From NCBI GenBank assembly GCA_044224605.1, contig JBGAKC010000015.1, positions 40,864 through 104,863 of the forward strand: a DNA stretch of 64,000 nt, in the 5' to 3' direction. The stretch comes from UBA7672 sp044224605 (GTDB lineage: Bacteria; Pseudomonadota; Alphaproteobacteria; Caulobacterales; Hyphomonadaceae). Under the pieces are notes generated by a model that was given only the letters and a program-made list of their open reading frames with translations, searched no databases and was not told where the DNA came from. Below are positions 24,069 through 33,992 of the stretch, piece by piece. The translations under genes and the position numbers were made by a program. Numbering within the stretch: position 1 is the first letter of the stretch; each line of letters starts with the position of its first letter.

Positions 24069-26222
24069 TTGAAACAGGCAGCGTTCGGCTTGGCGATGGC
24101 GGGCTTTGCGGTATTGGGGGCCTGCACGTCTGTCGAGGAGCCGAAATTGGCCGAAAACCCGCTCGATCCGAAATCGGAACAGCATCTCTGGCTGGAGGAA
24201 GTCGAGGGCGCCGATGCGCTGGCGTGGGTGCGCGGGGAGAATGAGCGGTCGCTCAAGGTGCTGGAGGGCGACCAGCGCTATCAGGGCTATTACGACGCGG
24301 CGCTGAAGATCGCGACGAGCGCGGAGCGGATTCCTTATGGATCGATCCGCAACGGCTTCGTCTACAATTTCTGGCAGGACGGGGAACACGAGCGCGGCAT
24401 CTGGCGGCGCACGCCGGTCGCGGAATACGCCAAGGCGAACCCTGTGTGGGAGACCCTGCTTGACCTCGACGCGCTGTCGAAGGCGGAAGGCGCGAACTGG
24501 GTCTACAAGGGCGTCGCCTGCCTGCCGCCGGAGAACACGGAATGCCTCGTGTCGCTGTCGAATGGCGGCAAGGATGCCGTGCGCGTGCGCGAGTATTCGA
24601 TCGCGGAAGGCGGCGCCAAGGCCGGATTCGTGCCGGGCGGGTTCGATATCCCCGAGGCCAAGAGCGCGATCGAGTGGCGGGACAAGGACACGCTCTTGCT
24701 GGCGACCGATTGGGGGCCTGGCGCGTTGACGGAGAGCGGCTATCCGTTCGTGATCAAGCGGCTGAGGCGCGGGCAGACGCTCGCAGATGCGGTGGAAGTG
24801 TTCCGCGGCGATGTGAAGGACGTGGCCGCCTCGCCCTTCTCGCTGGAGGACCAGAGCGGCAAGCGCTGGTTCGGCGTGGTGCGCGCGGAAACGTTCTACA
24901 CCTCGAGCTATTTCCTGCTGCCCGAGAACGGCGGCGCGCCGGCGCGCATTCCGCTGCCGGCCAAGGCCAGCCCGCGGGGGCTCTTTGCCGACACGCTGAT
25001 CGTCTCGATCGACGAGGACTGGGCGCCGGAAGGCCAGGGGCCTTATCTGGCGGGCGACCTCATCGGTTATTCGTGGAGCCAGTTTGTTGCGACGGGCAAG
25101 CTGCCGAAGATCGAGCTGGTGTTCCGCCCGACGGCGAAACAGGCGCTGCAGGGCGTCGGCGTCACGAAGAACGAGCTGTTGGTCAACATCTCCGACAACG
25201 TCGCCGTGAAGGTGATGGCGTACCGGAAGACGGGCGGAGCGTGGTCGTCCAAGGAAGTCGCGCTGCCGCCCAACGGATCGGCCGGCGTGATCTACGCCAA
25301 TGTGGAGGAGGCGACGGCCTTCCTCGGCTTCGAGAACTATCTCTCGCCCGATGCGCTCTACAGCTATGACACCGTCTCGGGCGCGCTGTCGCAGATCAAG
25401 TCGCTGCCGGCCTGGTTCGATGCCTCGCCCTATCAGGTCGACCAGTTCGAGGCGACGTCGAAGGACGGAACGAAAGTGCCGTACTTCATGGTGCACAAAC
25501 GCGACATCAAGCTCGACGGCAAGAACCCCACGCTGGTCTATGGCTATGGCGGCTTCCAGGTCAGTCAGACGCCGAATTATTCGGGGACCGTAGGCAAGCT
25601 CTGGCTCGATCAGGGCGGCGTCTATGTGATGGCCAACATCCGCGGCGGCGGCGAGTTCGGCCCGGCCTGGCACCAGGCCGGCCTGAAAACGAAACGCCAG
25701 GTCGTCTATGACGACTTCATCGCGGTGGCCGAGGACCTGATCAAACGCAAGGTGACCAGCAAGGATAAGCTCGGCGCGATGGGGGGCTCGAATGGCGGCC
25801 TCTTGATGGGCGTGATGTACACGCAGCGGCCGGACCTGTTCCATGCCATCGTCTGTCAGGTGCCGCTGCTCGACATGCTGCGCTACAACCTCCTGCTCGC
25901 CGGCGCCTCGTGGATGGCGGAGTATGGCGACCCGGATGCGCCCGAAGAGCGCGCCTTCCTCGAGAAGCTGTCGCCCTATCACAATGTCGATCCGGCGAAG
26001 ACCTATCCCGAGATCTACTTCGAGACCTCGACCAAGGACGACCGCGTCCATCCGGGCCACGCCCGCAAGATGGCCAAGCGCCTCGAGGAACTCGGCAAGC
26101 CCTTCCTCTACTACGAGAACATCGACGGCGGGCATTCAGCGGCAGCGAACCAGCGCGAGACGGCGCGGCGGTCTGCGCTGGAGTTCACATATCTCGCGAG
26201 GAAGCTGATCGACGGGAAGTAG
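24069..26222 (+). CDS. Prolyl oligopeptidase family (S9) lipoprotein
   Basis: A 717-residue serine peptidase anchored in the envelope. A TTG start at 24069 is chosen: GAGGAG precedes it at the right distance, and it opens a textbook lipoprotein signal (MKQAAFGLAMAGFAVLGAC). In-frame starts at 23961 and 24051 give a poorer signal. An N-terminal seven-blade propeller (about 30-430) precedes the alpha/beta-hydrolase domain with Ser574 (GGSNGG), the Asp of DDRVHPG (657/658) and His689 (GGHSAA). It cleaves after proline in short peptides in related enzymes. It diverges from the cytochrome gene. Confidence 0.92.
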   Translation: MKQAAFGLAMAGFAVLGACTSVEEPKLAENPLDPKSEQHLWLEEVEGADALAWVRGENERSLKVLEGDQRYQGYYDAALKIATSAERIPYGSIRNGFVYNFWQDGEHERGIWRRTPVAEYAKANPVWETLLDLDALSKAEGANWVYKGVACLPPENTECLVSLSNGGKDAVRVREYSIAEGGAKAGFVPGGFDIPEAKSAIEWRDKDTLLLATDWGPGALTESGYPFVIKRLRRGQTLADAVEVFRGDVKDVAASPFSLEDQSGKRWFGVVRAETFYTSSYFLLPENGGAPARIPLPAKASPRGLFADTLIVSIDEDWAPEGQGPYLAGDLIGYSWSQFVATGKLPKIELVFRPTAKQALQGVGVTKNELLVNISDNVAVKVMAYRKTGGAWSSKEVALPPNGSAGVIYANVEEATAFLGFENYLSPDALYSYDTVSGALSQIKSLPAWFDASPYQVDQFEATSKDGTKVPYFMVHKRDIKLDGKNPTLVYGYGGFQVSQTPNYSGTVGKLWLDQGGVYVMANIRGGGEFGPAWHQAGLKTKRQVVYDDFIAVAEDLIKRKVTSKDKLGAMGGSNGGLLMGVMYTQRPDLFHAIVCQVPLLDMLRYNLLLAGASWMAEYGDPDAPEERAFLEKLSPYHNVDPAKTYPEIYFETSTKDDRVHPGHARKMAKRLEELGKPFLYYENIDGGHSAAANQRETARRSALEFTYLARKLIDGK

Positions 26223-26231
26223 GCGCTGCTT

Positions 26232-27887
26232 CTACTGCCCCGTCGTCTGATACCTGATCTCGACGGAGCCGTTGGCGGGGACGGTGACGCGGAAGAGGGG
26301 GCGGCCGTTCTTCTGGACGACGGGGTGATCCGCCTTCACCAGTTGCTGCGCGTCGTAGAGGTAGATCTGCACCTCTGTCTGGATCGGGAAGGGGCGGGCG
26401 TTGGTGATCTCGATGCGGGTGATCCGGTCCATGACGGACCTGGTCCGGTCGGCGCCGGGAATGAAGGGAAGCGATTTCCCGGTTGCGGTGCGGCTTTCCA
26501 CGATCTGGCGTATCTGAACATCGGCGCCGCCTGAAAGGTCGAGTTCGGTTTCCTCGTTCACGGCGAGATCGCGAAGGCTGGTCTCGGCTGCGAGCAGGCG
26601 GCGTGCGCCGGCGCCCTTGCCCAATGTCTCGAACACCGCGACGCGGCCGGACGGGAGCGGCAGGCCGAGATTGTTCTTCTTGTCGTTGGTCGTGCGCAGC
26701 ACGATCGTCATCGGCTCGAAGTCAGAACCGTTGTTGGCTTCGAGTTCGGATTTGTAGATTTTCACGACGGGCACGCCGGCGCGGTCGAGCAGGCGGACCT
26801 GCTTGGACTGCCGGCTCGCCAGCGTCGTGCGGTCAGGGATGCGGTAGAGCTTGAGGTCCCCCAAGGCTTCCGCCTCGCTGACGCGTGCGCCGGTCACGAC
26901 TATGTCCCGCGCCTCGCCTGCTTTCGCCATCGCTGCCGGAGCGGGCATCATGACTGCATACTTGCGATAGCGATCCGGGTCGAAGCCGAGCGGGAAGGCG
27001 CGTTCGATCGTGATGGGAGGCGGAAGGTCACTGGTGGTCCCCTGCGGCCAGCACTGGGCCAGGATGGGCTGGCCGATCGAGATCGGCTCGACATCGCCGC
27101 TTTCCCGGTTGAGGCGGCCGGCGACGACCTGCACGCGCGCGTTGGAGAAGCTTACGCCATTGCCGTTGGCCAGCGTCACCCAGGCGCCGAGATCGAGCTT
27201 GCCCGGCGTGGCGCCCATGCTGGCGACGTAGTCGGCCGACCAGTCGAAGCCGCGCGCCAGATAGGAAAGCTGGACCACCGCCTCCACCCGTGTCGTCGTG
27301 CGCGTGAGGACGGAGAGCGTCGGTTTAGCCGAAAGGCCTGCCCCGACGGCGTCGAAGGCGAAGGTCTCGGGCAGGCCGGAACAGCGCAGCGCCTCAACGC
27401 CATCCGGCGTCTCGACCACGACGCCATTGGCGGCGGAGCGGATGACGCCCTGGGTTCGCTGCGTGGCGCCCGTCGCAGGATCGGTGCGCAGGAGCTGGAC
27501 GCGGCCGCCTTGCGCCTGCGTGGCGTCGACCAAGGCTTCGGGGCTGAGCAGGGCTGCGTCGCGGTTCTTTTCGATGACGCCGGAGGGCAGGCCCGTGACG
27601 ATGGCGGAGACCGGCTCGATCCCGTCGGCGACGCCCTCGAAGCGAAGACTGTGTTCGCCAGGCGGGATCACAACGCGGCGCGTCTCGGTGATGAAGGCGA
27701 AGCCGCCGAGTTCGTCGAGATCGAAGCCGCCTTTCTCGCGGTCGGGGTCGCGATAGACGGTGACGGAAAGGTCGTGCGGGGCGGCGGCCGTCACGCCCTG
27801 CGCATGCGCGGCGCCATACAGCGCGAGCGGCGCGCCGAGGAGGGCAAGCGCGGAGACGAGGAAGCGTCTGGCGTAGGCCATGCGCAT
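26232..27887 (-). CDS. DUF4139 protein, second of a tandem pair
   Basis: A 551-residue protein with a signal peptide (about 1-29) and a DUF4139 domain covering most of the remainder (SYLARGFDWSADYVASMGAT and the C-terminal NGSVEIRYQTTGQ are typical). Function in this family is unknown; members are predicted to be periplasmic. It lies 12 bp downstream of the paralogue at 27900, and the two clearly form one operon that arose by duplication. A Lys/Glu-rich insert distinguishes it from the shorter copy. Confidence 0.85.
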   Translation of the reverse strand: MRMAYARRFLVSALALLGAPLALYGAAHAQGVTAAAPHDLSVTVYRDPDREKGGFDLDELGGFAFITETRRVVIPPGEHSLRFEGVADGIEPVSAIVTGLPSGVIEKNRDAALLSPEALVDATQAQGGRVQLLRTDPATGATQRTQGVIRSAANGVVVETPDGVEALRCSGLPETFAFDAVGAGLSAKPTLSVLTRTTTRVEAVVQLSYLARGFDWSADYVASMGATPGKLDLGAWVTLANGNGVSFSNARVQVVAGRLNRESGDVEPISIGQPILAQCWPQGTTSDLPPPITIERAFPLGFDPDRYRKYAVMMPAPAAMAKAGEARDIVVTGARVSEAEALGDLKLYRIPDRTTLASRQSKQVRLLDRAGVPVVKIYKSELEANNGSDFEPMTIVLRTTNDKKNNLGLPLPSGRVAVFETLGKGAGARRLLAAETSLRDLAVNEETELDLSGGADVQIRQIVESRTATGKSLPFIPGADRTRSVMDRITRIEITNARPFPIQTEVQIYLYDAQQLVKADHPVVQKNGRPLFRVTVPANGSVEIRYQTTGQ

Positions 27888-27899
27888 CAGGGCCCGGCC

Positions 27900-29282
27900 T
27901 CAGTAGGTGGATTCGAAGACGGCGGTGACCTCAGTCTTGCCATTGGCGGGCACGCTGACGGTCCATTCCGCCACATCGGCATTGAGGCGCGTGCTTTTCA
28001 GGCTTTCGGTAAGGATGCGGGTGTCGCCCCAGAGGCCGTCCTGCTGCAGCCTGACGGTCACGGCCTTCGAGCCGGCGTTGGTGAGTGTGTAGCGCATGGA
28101 GGTGCGCCAGCTGCGATTGCCAAGCTTCTCACGCTTCTCGACCACGGGCTTCACCTTCACATCGAAGGCGTCACCGGTAGAGAGAGAAAGGGTCGAGCCC
28201 ATCGGCGTGTGGTCGATCGTGCTTTCGCCGATGAATTGCGGGTCGCCCTTCTTGTCGCGCATGTAGAAGCGGAGGACGCCGGCGGGGAGCTGGTCGCCAA
28301 GGCCCTTGGCCGAGCCGGTGGAGAAGCGGTAGACGGTCTTGGCGCTCTGCGGTTCTTCCTCCGTGCCCATCCAGTAGTTGCGGAATTCATAGCCGTGTTC
28401 GGCAGGAACGCCGTGCACGTCGAGGAAGGAGACCTGCTTGGTCTGCATGTTGGCGATCGTGGTGCGCTCGGCGAGCGGATAGAGATAGAAGTCGCCAAGG
28501 CGCTCGCGATCGCCCGTTTCGGTTCCAGCCTCTACAAGTTTGGGGCGCGGTTGCTGACGGCCATACTGCGGACCTTGATAGTCGTCAGCACGCATGGGCG
28601 AGCCGGCAACCAGCGTGGTCTGCGCGTTGTCGTAGGTCGTGCCGCTGGAATTCGTGAGCGTCACCCAGCCCTGCACGTCGATCTTCGAGGATGTGTCGTC
28701 ATAGAGGGCGACATAGTCGGCGCGCCAGCCAAGTCCCGAGGTGAGATAGTTGAGCGTCGCCGGCTGCGCTCCCTTGCGGGCGCCGTTGACGGTGACAGAG
28801 AGGGTCGGCCGGGCGCGCAGGTTGTCAGGCACCTTGTCGAAGATCACGCGGACGGGGAGGCCGTCGTCACGCAGCACCTCGATGCGGTCGCCGATCTTGA
28901 GCACCACGCCGCCATTGGTGGCGAGCACCTGCGCCTGCTCGCGGGTTTCCTGGCCGGTGGCGGGGTTCACACGCACAATCGTGACGACGCTGCCCACGGC
29001 TTTTTCCATCAGCTTGCCGGGCGTGAGCAGGTCGAAATCGAAATTCTGTTCGACGATGGTGATGCCGGTTGCGGCAAGCGACACGGTCTCGGGGCGGATC
29101 TGGGCGGAGACATCCGCGAATTCGAGGCGCTGTCGGCCGCCCTCAAGATCGACCTGCCGCTTGTCCTGCACAAGGGCGAGATCGTCTGCGTAGATCGTGA
29201 CGGCGAGCTGGCGCTGCTGCGCGAAGGCCGGCGAAACGGCCATCAGCGCGCATGAGGCGGCCAGGACAATGCGAAGCTTCAT
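27900..29282 (-). CDS. DUF4139 protein, first of a tandem pair
   Basis: A 460-residue secreted protein with a signal peptide (MKLRIVLAASCALMAVSPAF, cleavage after AFA) and a DUF4139 domain (YLTSGLGWRADYVALYDD, and ANGKTEVTAVFESTY at the end). The ATG at 29282 is chosen over an in-frame start at 29387 because it begins the signal directly behind a GGGGAG site. First gene of the operon with the longer paralogue. Function unknown. Confidence 0.87.
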   Translation of the reverse strand: MKLRIVLAASCALMAVSPAFAQQRQLAVTIYADDLALVQDKRQVDLEGGRQRLEFADVSAQIRPETVSLAATGITIVEQNFDFDLLTPGKLMEKAVGSVVTIVRVNPATGQETREQAQVLATNGGVVLKIGDRIEVLRDDGLPVRVIFDKVPDNLRARPTLSVTVNGARKGAQPATLNYLTSGLGWRADYVALYDDTSSKIDVQGWVTLTNSSGTTYDNAQTTLVAGSPMRADDYQGPQYGRQQPRPKLVEAGTETGDRERLGDFYLYPLAERTTIANMQTKQVSFLDVHGVPAEHGYEFRNYWMGTEEEPQSAKTVYRFSTGSAKGLGDQLPAGVLRFYMRDKKGDPQFIGESTIDHTPMGSTLSLSTGDAFDVKVKPVVEKREKLGNRSWRTSMRYTLTNAGSKAVTVRLQQDGLWGDTRILTESLKSTRLNADVAEWTVSVPANGKTEVTAVFESTY

Positions 29283-29351
29283 GACGGCGACTCCCCGATG
29301 TTGAGGCGACGCTAGCGTGCTTTTGCGGCGGCCGGGAGGGCGTTTGCGTGG

Positions 29352-29369
29352 ATTTTGCGGGTGCAAAAT
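29352..29369. repeat. 7-bp inverted repeat in the DUF4139/M13 divergent spacer
   Basis: ATTTTGC (29352-29358) and GCAAAAT (29363-29369) with a GGGT loop, in the 170-bp gap between the two divergent start codons. It could be a regulator site for either gene. Confidence 0.3.
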
Positions 29370-29452
29370 GCGGCGCGACAGAGGCACTGGTCTCGGGCGA
29401 GCGACGGGTCTATCTGGGCGCAGGGGACATTCGCTGACCGGGAGACACTTCG

Positions 29453-31486
29453 ATGAAGCGTCGCGTCCTCGCCTTTTCCGCTGCCGCTCTTGTGCTCACC
29501 GTTGCCGCTTACGCGCAGGGGATCGATAGCGGCGGCATCGACAAGTCGGTGAAGCCCGGCGACGATTTCTTCGCCTACGCGAACGGCGAATGGCTGAAGA
29601 CGGCGGAAATTCCTGCTGATCGGTCAAGCTGGGGCGGCAATGCGATCCTGGCGGACATCGTGGAGAAGGATGTCGCGGGACTGATCCAGGGCGCGGCGGC
29701 TTCGATGCCGAAGGCGGGAACCGAAGCGGCGAAGATCGCTGATTTCTATGCCGCCTACATGGATGAGGCCGGTATCGAGGCAAAGGGCGTCGCGCCGCTG
29801 AAGGCGGAGCTGGACAAGATCGCGGCGATCAACGGGCCGAAGACGCTATCGGCCTATTTCGGATCGCAGCTGCGCGCCGACGTCGACGTGATGAACAACA
29901 CCAGGCTCACGACCGACAATCTGTTCGGCCTGTGGGTGGCGGCGGACTTCGACAAGCCGACGACCTATTCGCCCTTCCTGCTGCAGGGCGGGCTGAGCCT
30001 GCCGAGCCGGGACTATTATCTCGCGGACAATCCGCGCATGGCGGGCATCCGCGACGGGTTCAAGGCGCATATTGCATCGGTGCTTAAACTCGCGGGCATA
30101 GCGGATGCCGACGCCAGGGCGCAGCGCATCTTCGATCTCGAGATGAAGATCGCGGGCGCGCATTATTCGCTGGCGGATTCTGAAGATCCGGCGAAGGGAA
30201 ACAATCACTGGGCGCGGGCGGATCTCGATACGAAGGCGCCGGGGATCGATTGGGCGCAATTCCTGACGGCGGCAGGGCTGTCGAGCCAGAAGACATTCGT
30301 GGTGTGGCAGCCGAACGCATTTGCCGGTGAAGCCGCGCTGGTGAAGGCGACGCCGATCGCGACGTGGAAGGAGTATCTGACTTTCCACTACATCGACCGT
30401 AATTCAGGCGTCCTGCCCAAGGCCTTCGTGGATGAGCGGTTCAATTTCTATGGCAAGACGCTGTCGGGCACGCCGGCGATGCCGGATCGCTGGAAGCGCG
30501 CAATCGCGGCTGTGAACGCCTCGCTGGGCGAGGCTGTCGGCAAACTCTATGTCGACAGGCACTTCCCCGTCTCATCGAAGGCGAAAGTCTCGACGATGGT
30601 GAAGAACATAGTCGCGGCGTTCGACAAGCGGATCGATGCACTCGACTGGATGGATCCAGCGACCAGGAAGGAAGCCAAGGCCAAGCTCGACGCGCTGAAG
30701 GTGGGCATTGGCTATCCCGACAAGTGGCGCAGCTATTCAGGCCTCGTCGTGAAAAAGGATGATGCGTTCGGAAATGCACAGCGCGCGGCGAAGTTCGACA
30801 GCGACCAGAAGATCGCAAAGCTGGGCAAGGCGGTGGACCGCGGCGAGTGGGTGATGAACCCGCAGCTGGTGAATGCCGTGAACCTGCCGATCCTGAATGC
30901 GCTGAACTTCCCCGCCGCCGAATTGCAGCCGCCGCATTTCGATCCGAAGGCGTCGGCGGCCGCGAATTACGGCTCCATTGGCGCGATCATCGGACACGAG
31001 ATCAGCCACAGCTTCGATAACAGCGGGGCGCAGTTCGACTCCAAGGGCCGGATGCGCAACTGGTGGACGAAGGAAGACTTCGCGCACTTCGAGGCCTCGG
31101 GCGACGCCTTGGCCAAGCAGTTTGATGCGTATCATCCTTTCCCCGATGCAGCAGTGAAGGGCGAGCAGACGCTGGGCGAGAATATTGCCGACGTGGCGGG
31201 GCTGTCGGCGGCGTATGACGCCTATCGCGCCTCGCTCGGCGGCAAGCCTGGCCCGGAGTTCGGCGGCTATTCCAGCGACCAGCAGTTCTTCATTTCGTAT
31301 GCCCAGGCCTGGCGGCTGAAGACGCGCGAGGCGGCGCTGCGCCAGCAGTTGCTCACCGACGGCCACGCGCCGGCGCAGTACCGCGCTTTGACCGTGCGCA
31401 ATCTCGACGCCTGGTATCCGGCGTTCGATGTGAAGCAGGGCGAGAAGCTCTATCTCGCGCCGAAGGATCGCGTGAAGGTCTGGTAG
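29453..31486 (+). CDS. M13 family zinc metallopeptidase
   Basis: A 677-residue neprilysin-like endopeptidase with a signal peptide (about 1-22, AAYAQ), so it works in the periplasm. The zinc site is H515-E516-x2-H519 (IIGHEISHSF), with E576 in GENIAD as third ligand. The N-terminal helical domain (KPGDDFFAYANGEW) and the C-terminal W at the end of the family are intact. A P450 gene follows 28 bp downstream and may be cotranscribed. Confidence 0.94.
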   Translation: MKRRVLAFSAAALVLTVAAYAQGIDSGGIDKSVKPGDDFFAYANGEWLKTAEIPADRSSWGGNAILADIVEKDVAGLIQGAAASMPKAGTEAAKIADFYAAYMDEAGIEAKGVAPLKAELDKIAAINGPKTLSAYFGSQLRADVDVMNNTRLTTDNLFGLWVAADFDKPTTYSPFLLQGGLSLPSRDYYLADNPRMAGIRDGFKAHIASVLKLAGIADADARAQRIFDLEMKIAGAHYSLADSEDPAKGNNHWARADLDTKAPGIDWAQFLTAAGLSSQKTFVVWQPNAFAGEAALVKATPIATWKEYLTFHYIDRNSGVLPKAFVDERFNFYGKTLSGTPAMPDRWKRAIAAVNASLGEAVGKLYVDRHFPVSSKAKVSTMVKNIVAAFDKRIDALDWMDPATRKEAKAKLDALKVGIGYPDKWRSYSGLVVKKDDAFGNAQRAAKFDSDQKIAKLGKAVDRGEWVMNPQLVNAVNLPILNALNFPAAELQPPHFDPKASAAANYGSIGAIIGHEISHSFDNSGAQFDSKGRMRNWWTKEDFAHFEASGDALAKQFDAYHPFPDAAVKGEQTLGENIADVAGLSAAYDAYRASLGGKPGPEFGGYSSDQQFFISYAQAWRLKTREAALRQQLLTDGHAPAQYRALTVRNLDAWYPAFDVKQGEKLYLAPKDRVKVW

Positions 31487-31514
31487 GCGATACGTCCGGC
31501 GGGTGGAGGGAGAG

Positions 31515-32894
31515 ATGAACAGCGGCGTGGTTTCCGAGGCTCCGCTTGTCGGCATCACGCCGCCGGACAAGCCGCTCAGCCTGCTGAAGCTGATCAAGGT
31601 GGCGCGCGAGAACGGGATGGCGACCATCCCACGCGGCGCCTATGAGGAGCTGATCTATGAGCTCAAGGGTGCAGGCGGAAGCGCGCTGATCGTCAGCGAC
31701 CCTGCCGGGGTGAAGCGCATCCTGCTCGACAATGTCGCCAACTATCCCAAGGCGCCGCAGGACACGCCGCTCCTGTCCGCGGCGTTCGGCGACGGGTTGC
31801 TGACGCTGGATGGCGAGAAATGGCGTGCGCATCGCCGCCTGATGTCGCCGCCGTTCGACCATCGCAGCATCGTTTCCTATGCGCCCGGCATGGTTGAGGC
31901 GACGGAGCAGTTCCTGGCAGAGTGGGACAGGAAGGGGCCGGGCGCCGAGATCGATATCGCCGAGGCGATGACGGCGCTGACGCTCAAGATCATCTCGCGC
32001 GCCATGTTCTCGACCGATAGCGGCGAGGTAGCGGACCTGCTGGGCTCGACCTTCGAACGCGGGCTGGGCGAACTGGAGTTCGGCCTGCTTGATATCCTGC
32101 CGGTGATCGGCCCGATGCGGATCAACGCCAAGATCCGGAAGATCAGGCGAATCTTCAGCCAGCTTGATGCGACGATGTACCGGCTGATCCAGCAGCGGGT
32201 GAAGGCGGGCGCGGCGGGGCCGAACGACCTGCTCGGCCGGCTCGTTGCGGCGCGGGATGCCGACACCGGGCTCGGGCTGACAGACCAGGAAGTGCGCGAC
32301 GAGATGGTGATCATCTTCTTCGCGGGGCACGAGACGACCGCCGTGGCGATGACGTTCGCCTTCTACCTGCTGGCGCAGCGGCCGGCCGTGGCGGCGCGCC
32401 TGCACGAAGAACTGGATCGCGTGCTCGGCGGGCGGACGCCGACGCATGAGGATCTCGCGAACCTGCCGTACACGCGGATGGTGATGGAGGAGACGATGCG
32501 CCTCTATCCGCCTGCGCCGGGGCTCAGCGGACGTGTTGCCGCCAATGATGACGTGATCTGCGGCCGCGAAGTGAAGAAGGCGACGCAGATTTTCGTGGCG
32601 CCGTGGATCATCCATCACCACGCCAAGCTGTGGGACAGGCCGGATGCGTTCGACCCCGAGAACTTCTCGGAAGAGCGCAGCAAGGGTCGGTCGCGCTTCG
32701 CCAGCCTGCCGTTCGGCGGGGGGCCGCGCGTGTGCATCGGCGCCAGCCTGGCGATGACGGAAGCGTGCCTGATCCTTGCGACGGTGGCGCAGCGCTACAG
32801 CCTTGCCCTTGTGCCGGGTCAGGACATTGCGCTGCGGGCGCGCATCACGCTGCGCCCGCGCGACGGGATCAGGATGACGCTGTCACGGCGCTAG
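31515..32894 (+). CDS. Cytochrome P450
   Basis: A 459-residue soluble P450 monooxygenase. It has the oxygen-binding I-helix motif AGHETT (E273-T274-T275), the ExxR pair in EETMRLYP, and the haem-thiolate loop FGGGPRVCIG with C407. The sequence resembles bacterial class CYP families with fatty-acid-like or terpene substrates (the FFAGHETTAVAMTFAFYLL helix), but the substrate cannot be told. The ATG at 31515 follows GGAGGGAGAG; a GTG 12 bases upstream is less likely. No ferredoxin or reductase gene is adjacent, so electrons come from elsewhere. Confidence 0.93.
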   Translation: MNSGVVSEAPLVGITPPDKPLSLLKLIKVARENGMATIPRGAYEELIYELKGAGGSALIVSDPAGVKRILLDNVANYPKAPQDTPLLSAAFGDGLLTLDGEKWRAHRRLMSPPFDHRSIVSYAPGMVEATEQFLAEWDRKGPGAEIDIAEAMTALTLKIISRAMFSTDSGEVADLLGSTFERGLGELEFGLLDILPVIGPMRINAKIRKIRRIFSQLDATMYRLIQQRVKAGAAGPNDLLGRLVAARDADTGLGLTDQEVRDEMVIIFFAGHETTAVAMTFAFYLLAQRPAVAARLHEELDRVLGGRTPTHEDLANLPYTRMVMEETMRLYPPAPGLSGRVAANDDVICGREVKKATQIFVAPWIIHHHAKLWDRPDAFDPENFSEERSKGRSRFASLPFGGGPRVCIGASLAMTEACLILATVAQRYSLALVPGQDIALRARITLRPRDGIRMTLSRR

Positions 32895-32982
32895 CCCAGG
32901 CAACGAGCCCGACGCGCGCGTGAACTTGACGGGGCGTTTGGACAGGGCGTCAGCTTGTGTCTTCTGTCGACAGGAGACTGAC

Positions 32983-33189
32983 ATGAGCGTCTACCGCGTC
33001 ACTGACATCATCGGAACAAGCACCAAGGGCTGGGAGGATGCGGCGCGCGAAGCGTTATCCACCGCGGCGGAGAGCCTGCGCGACCTGCGCATCGCGGAAG
33101 TGGTGGCGCAGGACATCACGCTGGGCGATGATGGAAAGATCTCGAGCTATCGCACCAAGCTGCGCGTCAGCTTCAAGTACGAGAAGTAG
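32983..33189 (+). CDS. Dodecin family protein
   Basis: A 68-residue protein that in the family assembles into hollow dodecamers binding flavins. Starts at the ATG behind CAGGAGAC. It has the typical TSTKGWEDAAREAL helix and KLRVSFKYEK end. The tryptophan that stacks the flavin in archaeal dodecins (LDWFEV) is replaced by Ile37 (LRIAEV), while W17 is present. That places it in the common proteobacterial group in which flavin binding is uncertain. It follows the P450 gene in the same direction. Confidence 0.9.
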   Translation: MSVYRVTDIIGTSTKGWEDAAREALSTAAESLRDLRIAEVVAQDITLGDDGKISSYRTKLRVSFKYEK

Positions 33190-33307
33190 GACCGTCAGCG
33201 CTTTGCGTCGACGATCGCCGGCCCGCCCGCGCCGAAACGGGACCGCCCCGGAATTTCCTCCAGGGCGGCTCGTTCAGGCTGCGCCTGTTGCTTAGACGCT
33301 GGCCTGG

Positions 33308-33778
33308 TTAGTTATTCGCGATGATCGAGGCGATGATGCCGGTGGCAATCGCCGCCAGAATGATCTCGCCCGTGTTGTCGTCGCGGACGTAGTGGTAGCC
33401 GCGCGGCGGGGCTTTCTGGTGGATCACGCGATAATCGACCTCGCGGTACCGGTTGCCGTAGTAGCCAAGCCGGTCGCCGCGCGCCCACGGTTTGTAGCCG
33501 AGGACGTAGCCGTGAACGCGGGCCGGCGGCGGGCCGAAGCGCCACACGTTCTTCACGTAATAGCCATTGTAACGGGCGCTGTCCCAGCGGCCGTTCGGGC
33601 GATTGTCGCGCCAGGCTTTCTTGTCGTGCTTCGCGACGACAACAGTGTGGTCGTCACGATGGTCATTGCGCTGGTCATAGGATCCACGGTTGCCATAACC
33701 CTGATCGGCGAAAGCCGGGGCGGCGAGCGGCGCGGTCATCGCGAGGGTGGCCACAGCAGCAAGGAGGATGCGTTTCAT
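33308..33778 (-). CDS. RcnB-like secreted protein
   Basis: A 156-residue protein with a signal peptide (MKRILLAAVATLAMTAPLAA, cleavage after AFA) and an Asp/His/Arg-rich N-terminal half. The C-terminal part matches the RcnB family (GDRLGYYGNRYREVDY, APPRGYHYVRDDNTGE), which in enterics affects nickel/cobalt homeostasis in the periplasm. It ends in a hydrophobic segment (IILAAIATGIIASIIANN), also typical. No metal transporter gene is adjacent, so a metal role is by family only. Confidence 0.75.
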   Translation of the reverse strand: MKRILLAAVATLAMTAPLAAPAFADQGYGNRGSYDQRNDHRDDHTVVVAKHDKKAWRDNRPNGRWDSARYNGYYVKNVWRFGPPPARVHGYVLGYKPWARGDRLGYYGNRYREVDYRVIHQKAPPRGYHYVRDDNTGEIILAAIATGIIASIIANN

Positions 33779-33992
33779 ATCAGGTCTCCTGTTTCCGGAC
33801 CCGTCTGCGCTGGGGAGGCGCGCTCCAGGTTCGCGAACAGACAACGCCTCGGCGGATGAACAGATGTTATGCGCTCCATTCATCCGCGTTCATATGTGTC
33901 GCGGGATTTCGCGTTTCGCCGCGCTGGTACAATTCGCGACGATTTTCCCTGCCACGTGATCGGTGCGATGCGCGCTTACCGCCTGCGCAAGA

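Noticed and set aside
23970..26135. 721-codon open frame antisense to the S9 peptidase gene
   Set aside because: The sense frame has an intact catalytic triad and lipobox. The antisense frame has no recognisable domain.
27510..29255. 581-codon plus-strand frame across both DUF4139 genes
   Set aside because: The minus-strand frames carry signal peptides, ribosome-binding sites and a conserved domain. This frame is their reverse shadow.
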